A stretch of 64,000 nt of DNA. Source: Pseudomonas reidholzensis (GTDB lineage Bacteria; Pseudomonadota; Gammaproteobacteria; Pseudomonadales; Pseudomonadaceae). How positions within the stretch are numbered: the first letter of the stretch is position 1; each line of letters opens with the position of its first letter. A model generated the notes under the pieces. That model ran no database searches. It saw nothing but the letters and a program-made list of their open reading frames with translations, and was not told the DNA's origin. The translations under genes and the position numbers were made by a program. The stretch spans positions 62,001 through 126,000 of the forward strand of contig NZ_UNOZ01000039.1 in the NCBI RefSeq assembly GCF_900536025.1, in the 5' to 3' direction. Shown here piece after piece: positions 37,842-45,189 of this stretch.

Positions 37842-38761
37842 CGGTCTTTCCAGAAGGGGTAGAAGTTGAACCACTGGGTCGGCGCCTGTTGGCAATAATG
37901 GCCCAGGCGTGCGGCGTAGCGCGTGGCCCATTCGGCGATCACCTGCTCGCGGGTGTCGCGGCGCCAGTGCAGGCGCTCGGCGAACGGCTCCAGGGTGATC
38001 CGGTAGCGGCCGTGAAGCTTCAAGCAGAACAGCAGGTTGACCGGGCAGCCGAGCAGCCCGGCCAGCAGCCAGGGGCCTTGCGGCAAGGCCGCCGGATGGC
38101 CGAGAAAATCCACCTCGACGGTGCGCGCGCCGTGCAGCGGGATGCGGTCGCCGGCGATCGCCAGCCATTCGCCGCGCTCCAGCCGTTCGGACAGTTGCAG
38201 CATGACCGCCGGGTCCAGCTCGCTGACCTGGATCAGCCGCACATGGCTGGCGCCGGCTTCGCCGAGCAGGCGGTTGAAGCGTTCGGCGTGACGGGTGTGC
38301 ACCAGCACGTTCATGGTCACCTGTTCGCCCAGCTCGGCCAGTGCCCGGCACACCTCGAGGTTGCCCAGGTGCGCGCCGACCAGCATTTGCCCGCGTGCGC
38401 CGCGCAGTTGCTGGCGCAGGCCGGCGGGGTCGTCGATCGCGATGTCCTGCAGGCGCAGCTTGCCGTTCCAGGCGTCGAGCTTGTCCAGCAGCGAGTCGGC
38501 AAACGCCATGAACTGGCGGAACACCTGCCAGTGGCTGGGTGCCGGCGTGCGCCCGCCGCTCCAGTCGGCCAGGCGTTGCTGGTACTGCCAGGCGCTGCGC
38601 CGGGCGCGGCGGCCGAACAGGAAGAAGTACAGCACGATGGCATGGATCAGCGGGCTCAGCAGGCGTCGGCCAAGCAGGCGCACCAGCAGCGCGGTCAGCT
38701 TCATCAGCCAGAAGCTGCCGCGCTCGCCGTGCTCGGCCCAGTGCCGTGACGGGCTGCTCAT
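37838..38761 (-). CDS. LpxL/HtrB-like acyltransferase
   Basis: A 307-residue membrane-anchored acyltransferase of the lipid A lauroyl/myristoyl type. A hydrophobic segment (IHAIVLYFFLFG) is followed by an HX4E-type catalytic motif (GAHLGNLE) and a downstream conserved block (GDRIPLHGARTVEVDFLG, LPQGPWLLA). In the APE cluster it may attach the polyene acyl chain to the lipid or sugar anchor. ATG 38761 overlaps the glycosyltransferase stop (ATGA). In some APE systems the two activities are in one protein, as far as is recalled. Confidence 0.8.
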   Translation of the reverse strand: MSSPSRHWAEHGERGSFWLMKLTALLVRLLGRRLLSPLIHAIVLYFFLFGRRARRSAWQYQQRLADWSGGRTPAPSHWQVFRQFMAFADSLLDKLDAWNGKLRLQDIAIDDPAGLRQQLRGARGQMLVGAHLGNLEVCRALAELGEQVTMNVLVHTRHAERFNRLLGEAGASHVRLIQVSELDPAVMLQLSERLERGEWLAIAGDRIPLHGARTVEVDFLGHPAALPQGPWLLAGLLGCPVNLLFCLKLHGRYRITLEPFAERLHWRRDTREQVIAEWATRYAARLGHYCQQAPTQWFNFYPFWKDR

Positions 38762-39492
38762 CGGCGCCACCGGCGCCAGAGGATCATCGGTGCGCGCAGC
38801 AACATGCCAACGAACAGCTTGGCGTGCATGCGTGAGATCAGCGCGTTGTCGTGCACCAGGCGAAAGTGCGAGAGGCCGTCCTGCGGGTAGTGCACCCGAG
38901 TCGGCAGCCAGCGCATCGGCTGTTCGCGCCAGGCCAGGCGCACGAGGATCTCCGGGTCGAAGTCCATCCGCCGGCCGAGGCGCACTGCATCGATCAAGGC
39001 CAGCGTCGGTGGCAGCGGGTAGACCCGAAAGCCGCACATCGAATCGGGGATCGCCAGCGACAGGCTGTTGATCCAGACCCACACGTGCGTCAGGTAGCGG
39101 GCGTACAGGCGCCCCTTGGGCACGCTGGCGTCGTATTGTGGATAACCGCAGATCAGCGCCTGTGGATGGGCCTGCGACTGGGCCACGAAGGTGGCCACGT
39201 CGGCCAGGTCGTGCTGGCCGTCGGCGTCCACCTGCAAGGCATGGCTGAAGCCCAGCCGGGCCGCCTCGCGCAGGCCGGTCATGACCGCCCCGCCCTTGCC
39301 CTGGTTGGCGCCGAGGCTGACCAGGAACACCTGTGGCTGCTCGGCCAGCTGGCGCAGCACCGCGGCGCACGGCGCATGGCTGGCGTCGTCGACCAGGACG
39401 CAGGGCAGCCCGGCGCGCAGCAGTGCTGCGACCACGCCAGGCAGTGGCTGCTCGTGGTTGTACACCGGGATCACCGCGCAAGGCTTATGCAT
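38758..39492 (-). CDS. Family 2 glycosyltransferase
   Basis: A 244-residue cytoplasmic, membrane-associated GT-A glycosyltransferase. It begins MHKPCAVIPVYNHEQ; the nucleotide-sugar-binding VDDAS and the metal-binding VDADGQHD motif are visible. A C-terminal segment rich in Arg and hydrophobics (LFVGMLLRAPMILWRRWRR) could sit on the membrane. It likely builds or extends the glycolipid-type anchor of the aryl polyene. ATG 39492 overlaps the adenylation gene by 8 bp. The donor sugar cannot be inferred. Confidence 0.85.
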   Translation of the reverse strand: MHKPCAVIPVYNHEQPLPGVVAALLRAGLPCVLVDDASHAPCAAVLRQLAEQPQVFLVSLGANQGKGGAVMTGLREAARLGFSHALQVDADGQHDLADVATFVAQSQAHPQALICGYPQYDASVPKGRLYARYLTHVWVWINSLSLAIPDSMCGFRVYPLPPTLALIDAVRLGRRMDFDPEILVRLAWREQPMRWLPTRVHYPQDGLSHFRLVHDNALISRMHAKLFVGMLLRAPMILWRRWRR

Positions 39493-41158
39493 CGGTCGGC
39501 TCCAGCAGAATGCGCCCGCTGGAGCAGGGCTGGCCCTGCAGGCTGAAGGCGAAGTACAGCTTGCTGCGGGGCGCATCGAAACGCAGGGTCAGGTCCAGCT
39601 CGTCGCCGGGGCGCACCAGGTGCTGGAACTTGAGCACTTCCATGCCGGCGAAGCGCAGTCCCGGAGGGGTAACCGTGGCGCCAAGGGCGATGGCCCAGTC
39701 GATCTGGACCACCCCGGGGAGGATCGGCGTGGTCGGAAAATGGCCGGTGAAGCATGGCAGGTCGGCCGGCACCCACAGGCGCAGTTCCGCCCCGTCATGG
39801 CGCTGTTCAAGGATCTCCGGTCGATTGGCCCGCGGCGCCATCAGCAAGGCTTGCACCAGGGCCTGCGGCAGCTTGCCTTGGGCATTCACCGGCAACTCGC
39901 GCAGCAACCGCCAGCGGCGTGGCAGGGCCAGGGCTTCGCAATGTGCAGCAAGGTGCTGGCGAAGGCCGTCGAGCAGGGCGCGGCGGCCCTGGCTGCGCAG
40001 CGCATGCAGGCCGGCCGGGCTGAGCACCAGCAACGCACCGAGCGCGGCGCGGCCTTCTTCGACCACCCCAAGACGTGCGTCGCTGACCCAGGCGTGGGCG
40101 CACAGGGCCTGTTCGAGCTGGGGCAGGGCAATGCGTTTTTCTTCCAGTTTGACGATCCGGTCGAGACGGCCGAGCAGCCGCAAGCGCCCATCGCCGTTGA
40201 TTTCGGCGGCGTCGGCGGTCTGCTCGAAGTGCCCGGGGGCGAGGTAAGGCGAGGCGACGCGCAGTGCCCCGTGCTCATCAAGCGCAAGCTGGACGCCGTT
40301 GAACGGCTGCCACAGGACGTCGCCCTGACGCCAGGCGATGCCGCCGGTTTCCGAGCTGCCGAGGATTTCCGTCGGCCATTGGCCAAGGCGCTGGTGCAGG
40401 CGTTCGGCAGCCTGCGCCGGCAGCTGGCCGCCCGACGAGAACACCCGGCGTACCTGGCTCAGCGCCGGCCAGTCGAGGTTGTCACCCATGCGCTTGAGCA
40501 GTGCCGGGCTGGTGACCCAGGCGCAGGCCGGGTGCTCGCGGCTGGCACGCTGCAGGTCTTCGGGGAAGGGCAGTGGTTGGCGGCTGAAGCCGCGGCCGGC
40601 GCACAGCGGCCAGAGCACGCGGAACAGCAGCCCGTAAATATGTTGGGTGGCGACACTGCCGATGATCCAGGCATCGCCGAGCGCCTCGCCCCAGAGCTGC
40701 TCGAGGGCGCTGACTTCATTGCCCAGCTGGCGCAGGCGCTTGTCGATCAGCTTGGCTTCGCCACTGGAGCCCGACGTGCACAGGCCGATCCGGCAGTGAT
40801 CCAGGTCGAGGTCGGCGGGCGGCAGCGCTGCGCCTTGCAGCTGTGCGATGCCGTGGTCGGAGGGCTGGTCGCTGAGCCACAGGTCGACCTGGTCGTGCCA
40901 GCGGGCGCGGGTCTGCGCTTGCAGGTCACTGGGCAGCAGCACCTGCACCCCGGCGCGCCAGGCGCCGAGCAGGGCAATCGCCAGCTCGCCGGCATCCTGC
41001 AGGTGCACCGCCAGGCGCTGGATGCCTCGCTCACGCAGGCCGCCAGCCAGGCGCAGGGCCTGGGCGCACAGGTCGGCGTGATCGAGTGCCGGCGCCAGGG
41101 TCACCGGCCGCGGCACATCCAGTGGCCGCAGCAGGTGCTCGGGGTTGATCCAGTTCAT
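39485..41158 (-). CDS. apeH: Adenylation enzyme fused to FabA/Z-like dehydratase (ApeH-ApeI)
   Basis: A 557-residue two-part protein. Residues 1 to about 440 are an AMP-forming acyl/aryl synthetase (ANL family): P-loop LCTSGSSGEAKL, an A5-like SSETGG, and the conserved (L)GRLDRIVK. It would activate an aryl acid and load it on an ACP. Residues about 455-557 resemble a hot-dog dehydratase (LPCFTGHFPTTPILPGVVQ, with the FabA/Z-like HFP and PGV motifs), in the role of ApeI. ATG 41158 overlaps the apeG stop (ATGA); the frame continues upstream, but the overlap favours this start. Confidence 0.85.
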   Translation of the reverse strand: MNWINPEHLLRPLDVPRPVTLAPALDHADLCAQALRLAGGLRERGIQRLAVHLQDAGELAIALLGAWRAGVQVLLPSDLQAQTRARWHDQVDLWLSDQPSDHGIAQLQGAALPPADLDLDHCRIGLCTSGSSGEAKLIDKRLRQLGNEVSALEQLWGEALGDAWIIGSVATQHIYGLLFRVLWPLCAGRGFSRQPLPFPEDLQRASREHPACAWVTSPALLKRMGDNLDWPALSQVRRVFSSGGQLPAQAAERLHQRLGQWPTEILGSSETGGIAWRQGDVLWQPFNGVQLALDEHGALRVASPYLAPGHFEQTADAAEINGDGRLRLLGRLDRIVKLEEKRIALPQLEQALCAHAWVSDARLGVVEEGRAALGALLVLSPAGLHALRSQGRRALLDGLRQHLAAHCEALALPRRWRLLRELPVNAQGKLPQALVQALLMAPRANRPEILEQRHDGAELRLWVPADLPCFTGHFPTTPILPGVVQIDWAIALGATVTPPGLRFAGMEVLKFQHLVRPGDELDLTLRFDAPRSKLYFAFSLQGQPCSSGRILLEPTDA

Positions 41159-41700
41159 GCGCGTCCTCGCACCTGTTGTCGTATCAGCCATTCGCCGGCA
41201 AACAGCAGGCCCATCGCGATATAGGCGATCAGGCCGTTATACAGCGTCCACCAGGCCAGCGGCGCCCACAGGGTCAGGCCCGCAGCGATCAGCCCGTTGA
41301 CCAGGAAGAACCCGCACCACACCTCGGTCACCCGGCGGGTATAGCCGATGGCTGCAGCGGGCAGTTCAGGCTCACGCAGCCGGGCCAGGCGCTCGACCAG
41401 TGGCGGCCCGTATTTCAGGCTGGCGCCGAACAGCACCAGCATGAAGCCGTTGACCAGCACCGGGTACCAGCGCAGCAGCGCGGCACTGTCGGACACCGCC
41501 AGCAGCCCGCAGAAGCCCAGTGCCACGACGCTCATCCAACGGTTGCCGGGCCGGCGCGGCGCACTCAGCCCGCGCGCCAGCCACAGGCCGCCGAGCAGCA
41601 CGGCGAATTGCCAGGGCGCGAAGTGGCCGAGGCCAAGGTGCACGGCAAACGGATACAGCACGCCGGCCAGCACCAGCACGGGGCCGACCAGGCGTTTCAT
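41155..41700 (-). CDS. COG4648-like membrane protein of APE cluster
   Basis: A 181-residue inner-membrane protein with five or six predicted helices and short loops. It matches the conserved COG4648 family that recurs in APE-type clusters (ApeG position). No catalytic motif is visible and its biochemical role is not established. ATG 41700 overlaps the second ACP stop (ATGA), and its stop overlaps apeH. Confidence 0.75.
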   Translation of the reverse strand: MKRLVGPVLVLAGVLYPFAVHLGLGHFAPWQFAVLLGGLWLARGLSAPRRPGNRWMSVVALGFCGLLAVSDSAALLRWYPVLVNGFMLVLFGASLKYGPPLVERLARLREPELPAAAIGYTRRVTEVWCGFFLVNGLIAAGLTLWAPLAWWTLYNGLIAYIAMGLLFAGEWLIRQQVRGRA

Positions 41701-41951
41701 GCCGCGCTGTTGACCAGGCGGAACACGGCGTCGACCACGTCACCGACGGTGCGCACCGACTTGAAGTCTTCGGCGCTGATCTTCTTGCCGGTCTGGCGCT
41801 TGATGTGGTCGATCAGGTCGATGGCATCGATGCTGTCGATTTCCAGGTCCTGGTACAGGTTGGCGTTGGCGTTGATGCTCGCCGGGTCCAGTTCGAACAG
41901 TTCGACCAGGGCGTCGCGCAGGATGTTGAAGATGTCTTCGCGGGTTTGCAT
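41697..41951 (-). CDS. apeF: Acyl carrier protein 2 (ApeF-like)
   Basis: An 84-residue ACP with the phosphopantetheine attachment serine S40 in LEIDSIDAIDLIDHI. It carries growing or starter acyl chains as thioesters. ATG 41951 is 9 bp after the first ACP. Two distinct ACPs per cluster are the rule in APE systems; the split of roles between them is not visible in sequence. Confidence 0.9.
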   Translation of the reverse strand: MQTREDIFNILRDALVELFELDPASINANANLYQDLEIDSIDAIDLIDHIKRQTGKKISAEDFKSVRTVGDVVDAVFRLVNSAA

Positions 41952-41960
41952 GGTGCGGTC

Positions 41961-42233
41961 TCAGGCGGCCCGACGGGCAGTGATGAATGCCGCCAGGCTG
42001 GCGACATTGGTGAAATGGCTACGGGTGTCCTTGGCATCGGCGTCGATCTTGATGCCGAAATGCTTCTGCAGGGCAAGGCCGAGCTCGAGCGCGTCCACCG
42101 AGTCCAGGCCCAGGCCTTCGCCGAACAGCGGCTGCTGGTCGTCGATGTCGTGCACGGCAATGTCTTCGAGGCCGAGCGCGTCGATGATCAACTGCTTGAT
42201 ATCACGGTACAGGTCTTGCTGTGCTTCGCTCAT
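41961..42233 (-). CDS. apeE: Acyl carrier protein 1 (ApeE-like)
   Basis: A 90-residue ACP; the phosphopantetheine serine is S45 in GLGLDSVDALELGLAL. Starting ATG 42233 overlaps the acyltransferase gene end by 32 bp, the largest overlap in the operon. No other in-frame ATG is available near the N-terminus. Confidence 0.9.
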   Translation of the reverse strand: MSEAQQDLYRDIKQLIIDALGLEDIAVHDIDDQQPLFGEGLGLDSVDALELGLALQKHFGIKIDADAKDTRSHFTNVASLAAFITARRAA

Positions 42234-42999
42234 CTGTGGCGAGCTCCTTGATGAAGTACTGGTGCAGGTAATCGTTGAGCCGGCGTGACGCCAGCGGCGC
42301 CGGGCCGAGGGCGCTGAAACTGGCCGGGTCGATGTCGGCCCCGACCTTCAGGCGCACATGCACCCGGCGTGGCGGGATGCGGTACCACGGTTCGTTCTTG
42401 GTCAGCGTGGTGGGGCTGACGCTGATGGTCACCGGGGTGATGATCTTCGCACCGCGCAGGGCGATCGCGGCCGCGCCACGATGAAAGGCCGGGGCCTGCC
42501 CAGGCGGTGTGCGCGTGCCTTCGGGGAAGATGATCAGCGGCTGGCCCTGGCGCAGCGTTTCGGCCGCCGCGTCGAACATCTGCATGCTGCCATCGTTGCC
42601 CAGGTACTGCGCTTCGCGGACCGGGCCACGGGTGAACGGGTTGGCGAACAGGCTCTGCTTGACCACGCAGTTGGCGTTGCGCACCAGGCCGATGAGAAAC
42701 ACCACATCGATCAGCGACGGATGGTTGGCGATGATCATCTGCCCAGGGCGCCCGAGGCCCTCGGCGCCAATGATCTCATAAGTCAGCACACCGCTGCCGC
42801 GCATGAACCGCACCAGCCGCCAGAACAGCCAGCCGATGGTGCGCCGGGCCCGCTGCTGGTGGCGTTCGCTGCCGCCGGGCAGGCAGGCCAGCAAGGGGAA
42901 CACCAGCACCCGCAGGCACAGGCCGCCGAGGCCGAACAGCAGAAAGCTCAGCGCGGTTGCCAGCAGGCGCCAGTGGTAGCTATCGCGGCGGCCGCTCAT
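42202..42999 (-). CDS. PlsC-like acyltransferase (ApeD-like)
   Basis: A 265-residue 1-acyl-glycerol-3-phosphate-type acyltransferase. After an N-terminal hydrophobic helix, the NHX4D motif appears as NHPSLID, with the FPEGTR block downstream. It may help build the lipid anchor. The ATG at 42999 overlaps the apeC stop as ATGA, consistent with other junctions; an ATG at 43020 would add seven residues. Confidence 0.83.
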   Translation of the reverse strand: MSGRRDSYHWRLLATALSFLLFGLGGLCLRVLVFPLLACLPGGSERHQQRARRTIGWLFWRLVRFMRGSGVLTYEIIGAEGLGRPGQMIIANHPSLIDVVFLIGLVRNANCVVKQSLFANPFTRGPVREAQYLGNDGSMQMFDAAAETLRQGQPLIIFPEGTRTPPGQAPAFHRGAAAIALRGAKIITPVTISVSPTTLTKNEPWYRIPPRRVHVRLKVGADIDPASFSALGPAPLASRRLNDYLHQYFIKELATDERSTARPVP

Positions 43000-43712
43000 G
43001 GGTGTCGTTGCCAGGTCCATGAGCGCTGTTTTCCGGGGTGGTCGAGGTGGTCCTGGCCGCTGAGCTGGGCGCGTAGCCAGTCGAGGGCATGCGGCAGTTC
43101 GGCTGGGCTATTGTCGCAGGCCGGGGCGAGCGCCAGCGACCACTGCTGGCCGGGGGTCAGCAGCAGGGCCAGGGCGTAGGAGAACGGCACGTCGTCGATG
43201 AATGGCGCATAGGCCGCCGGCGGCTGTTCTTCGGCAACGATGACCAGCACGGCGGCAGCACCGTCGTGGAGCAGCCCGGCCGCTTCGAGGATGCCCTGTT
43301 CGAAACCGTCGCCGGCGGCTGCCAGGGCGGTCATTTCGCTGGTTTCGCCGCGCAGGATCGACCACAGGCCGATCACCGCGTTGTGCACCGACAGGCTGAA
43401 CTGGGTGGGTGACAGCGGCTGGCGCTCGGCCAGTTGGCTGAGCAGGTTGAAGGTGCGCGGCGTTTCGCCGTGGCGCGAGACGTACACCAGTGGCAGCGCC
43501 TCGATACCCTCGGCCAGCGGCCAGCCGACGGCGAACGCCATGCGCGCCAGCGGGCTCAGGCGGCGCCGTTGCATGGCCGGCAGGAACGCGACGTCCGGCG
43601 CCTGCTCGGCGCCTGTAGGCAGCACGCCGGTGTCGGCCCAGGCCTGCCAATCGGCGGGCACCTGCAGGCCTGGAGCCCAAGCGCGCCATTGGCTGATGTC
43701 GAAGGTGATCAC
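42996..43712 (-). CDS. apeC: Truncated ketosynthase/chain-length factor (ApeC-like)
   Basis: A 238-residue protein homologous only to the N-terminal half of ketosynthases (beta-ketoacyl synthase-like N-terminal domain). It lacks the usual Cys active site and HGT/GHT histidines, as expected for a chain-length factor that heterodimerises with ApeO. Residues such as SLSVHNAVIGLWSILRGE are typical of this domain. The GTG at 43712 is preceded by AGGAAG (43728-43723), 10 bases upstream. It is the first gene of the operon, about 75 bp after the promoter. Confidence 0.83.
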   Translation of the reverse strand: MITFDISQWRAWAPGLQVPADWQAWADTGVLPTGAEQAPDVAFLPAMQRRRLSPLARMAFAVGWPLAEGIEALPLVYVSRHGETPRTFNLLSQLAERQPLSPTQFSLSVHNAVIGLWSILRGETSEMTALAAAGDGFEQGILEAAGLLHDGAAAVLVIVAEEQPPAAYAPFIDDVPFSYALALLLTPGQQWSLALAPACDNSPAELPHALDWLRAQLSGQDHLDHPGKQRSWTWQRHP

Positions 43713-43786
43713 GATGTATCTGCTTCCTGCCCTGTGGAGATGTGCTCGCCGTGGGAATGAGACAGGGATGTGCTCCAGTGGCGCGC

Positions 43787-43815
43787 ATTATCCCGGTGCT
43801 GGCGAGTGGTAGCAA
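43787..43815 (-). promoter_or_regulatory. Probable sigma-70 promoter of the APE operon
   Basis: On the minus strand TTGCTA (43815-43810), a 17-base spacer and GATAAT (43792-43787) closely match the consensus. Transcription would start about 70 bases before the apeC GTG. Confidence 0.7.
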
Positions 43816-43823
43816 TTGTTGCT
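43811..43823. promoter_or_regulatory. Inverted repeat at the APE -35 box
   Basis: AGCAA (43811-43815), TTG, TTGCT (43819-43823) form a perfect 5-3-5 palindrome covering the -35 hexamer. A repressor or activator site is plausible; the factor is unknown. Confidence 0.4.
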
Positions 43824-43890
43824 TGGACAGCGTTTCGCGGAAAAATTGCCGGGGCGCACGATCAGTGGCGGTGCAACCGACAACATGGGC

Positions 43891-43919
43891 TGGTCAAGCC
43901 TGGTCGCTGCACACATACT
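43891..43919 (+). promoter_or_regulatory. Candidate promoter of the ParA-like gene
   Basis: TGGTCA, a 17-base spacer and CATACT each match four of six consensus bases. It is located 31 bp upstream of the ParA-like ATG. Confidence 0.35.
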
Positions 43920-43949
43920 CGGGCATTCGTTGATACACGGAGGTCTCTC

Positions 43950-44723
43950 ATGCGGCGCGTGGTGTTCAATCAGAAAGGTGGCGTGGGCAAGTCGAGCATT
44001 GCCTGCAACCTGGCGGCGGTCAGCGCCAACGAGGGCTATCGGACCCTGTTGATCGACCTGGATGCCCAGGCCAACTCGACCCAGTACCTGACCGGGCTGA
44101 CCGGTGACGACATCCCCATGGGGATTGCCGACTTCTTCAAGCAGAGCCTGTCCAGCGGGCCGTTTACCAAGAAGAACAAAGTCGATATCTACGAGACGCC
44201 TTTCGACAACCTCCATGTGGTCACCGCGACCGCCGAGCTGGCCGACCTGCAGCCCAAGCTCGAGGCCAAGCACAAGATCAACAAGCTGCGAAAGCTGCTG
44301 GATGATCTTGATGAGGACTATGAGCGGATCTACATCGATACCCCGCCGGCGCTGAATTTCTATGCGGTTTCAGCGTTGATCGCGGCTGATCGCGTTTTGA
44401 TCCCTTTCGACTGCGACAGTTTTTCGCGCCAGGCGCTGTATGGGCTATTGGCCGAGATCGAGGAGCTGAAGGAAGACCACAACGAGGGCCTGGTGGTCGA
44501 GGGGATCGTCGTCAACCAGTTCCAGTCACGCGCCAGTTTGCCTCAGCAGATGCTCGACGAGTTGCTGGAAGAGGGGATGCCGGTGCTGCCGGTGTACCTG
44601 AGCAGCTCGGTGAAGATGCGCGAGTCGCACCACGCCAGCTTGCCGCTCATCCACTTGGAGCCTCGGCACAAGCTGACGCAGCAGTTTGTCGAATTGCATA
44701 GCCTGCTTGAAGAGAATGCCTAG
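43950..44723 (+). CDS. ParA/Soj-family ATPase
   Basis: A 257-residue deviant Walker-A ATPase. KGGVGKSS is at residues 9-16, followed by the Walker A' DLDAQANST segment and YIDTPPAL (Walker B). ParA-type proteins position DNA or protein cargo on the nucleoid. No parB neighbour is present, so this is an orphan ParA whose cargo is unknown. ATG 43950 follows a GGAGG motif at 43939-43943. The end overlaps the converging trxC by 4 bp. Confidence 0.87.
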   Translation: MRRVVFNQKGGVGKSSIACNLAAVSANEGYRTLLIDLDAQANSTQYLTGLTGDDIPMGIADFFKQSLSSGPFTKKNKVDIYETPFDNLHVVTATAELADLQPKLEAKHKINKLRKLLDDLDEDYERIYIDTPPALNFYAVSALIAADRVLIPFDCDSFSRQALYGLLAEIEELKEDHNEGLVVEGIVVNQFQSRASLPQQMLDELLEEGMPVLPVYLSSSVKMRESHHASLPLIHLEPRHKLTQQFVELHSLLEENA

Positions 44724-45154
44724 ACCCCTTGGCTGCGCAGCCACTCCATCAGTGATTGCAGCGGAAACGCACCAGCCTGGCGGGCGACTTCGCGGCCGTT
44801 CTTGAACAGGATCAGGCTAGGGATCGAGCGGATGCCCAGTTGCCCGGCCAGGTTGCGATTCGCTTCGCTGTCGAGCTTGGCCAGGCGGCAGCGGCCGCTG
44901 AGCTGGCCAGCGGCCTGGGTAAAAATCGGCGCGAAGGCTTTGCACGGGCCGCACCAGTCGGCCCAGACGTCCAGCAGCAACGGCAGATCGCCTTTGATCT
45001 GGCTGGCGTAGGTGCTTTCAGTGAGGTCGAAGGGTTTGCCCAGTAGCACGTCCTGTTTGCAGCGGCCGCATTTCGGTGCGTCGTCGAGACGGGCGGTGGG
45101 CAGGCGGTTGAGGCCGTTGCAGTGGGGGCAGGGGATTACTAACGGGTCGGACAT
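44720..45154 (-). CDS. trxC: Thioredoxin 2 (TrxC)
   Basis: A 144-residue thioredoxin with the TrxC-specific N-terminal zinc-binding region: C9, C12, C29 and C32 (CPHC and CGRC). The redox pair C68 and C71 lies in WCGPC. It reduces disulphides in the cytoplasm; TrxC is often oxidative-stress controlled. ATG 45154 is chosen from the family N-terminus (MSDPLVIPCPHC). The gene converges with the ParA-like gene with a 4-bp overlap. Confidence 0.95.
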   Translation of the reverse strand: MSDPLVIPCPHCNGLNRLPTARLDDAPKCGRCKQDVLLGKPFDLTESTYASQIKGDLPLLLDVWADWCGPCKAFAPIFTQAAGQLSGRCRLAKLDSEANRNLAGQLGIRSIPSLILFKNGREVARQAGAFPLQSLMEWLRSQGV

Positions 45155-45189
45155 TGCGGTTTCCTTGAATTTATCGGGCTGCGGCGGGT

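Noticed and set aside
28443..43712. Ordinary fatty-acid (fab) gene cluster
   Set aside because: The truncated ketosynthase, paired ACPs, adenylation-dehydratase fusion, ammonia-lyase, MMPL exporter and LolA-like carrier do not fit a primary fab cluster.
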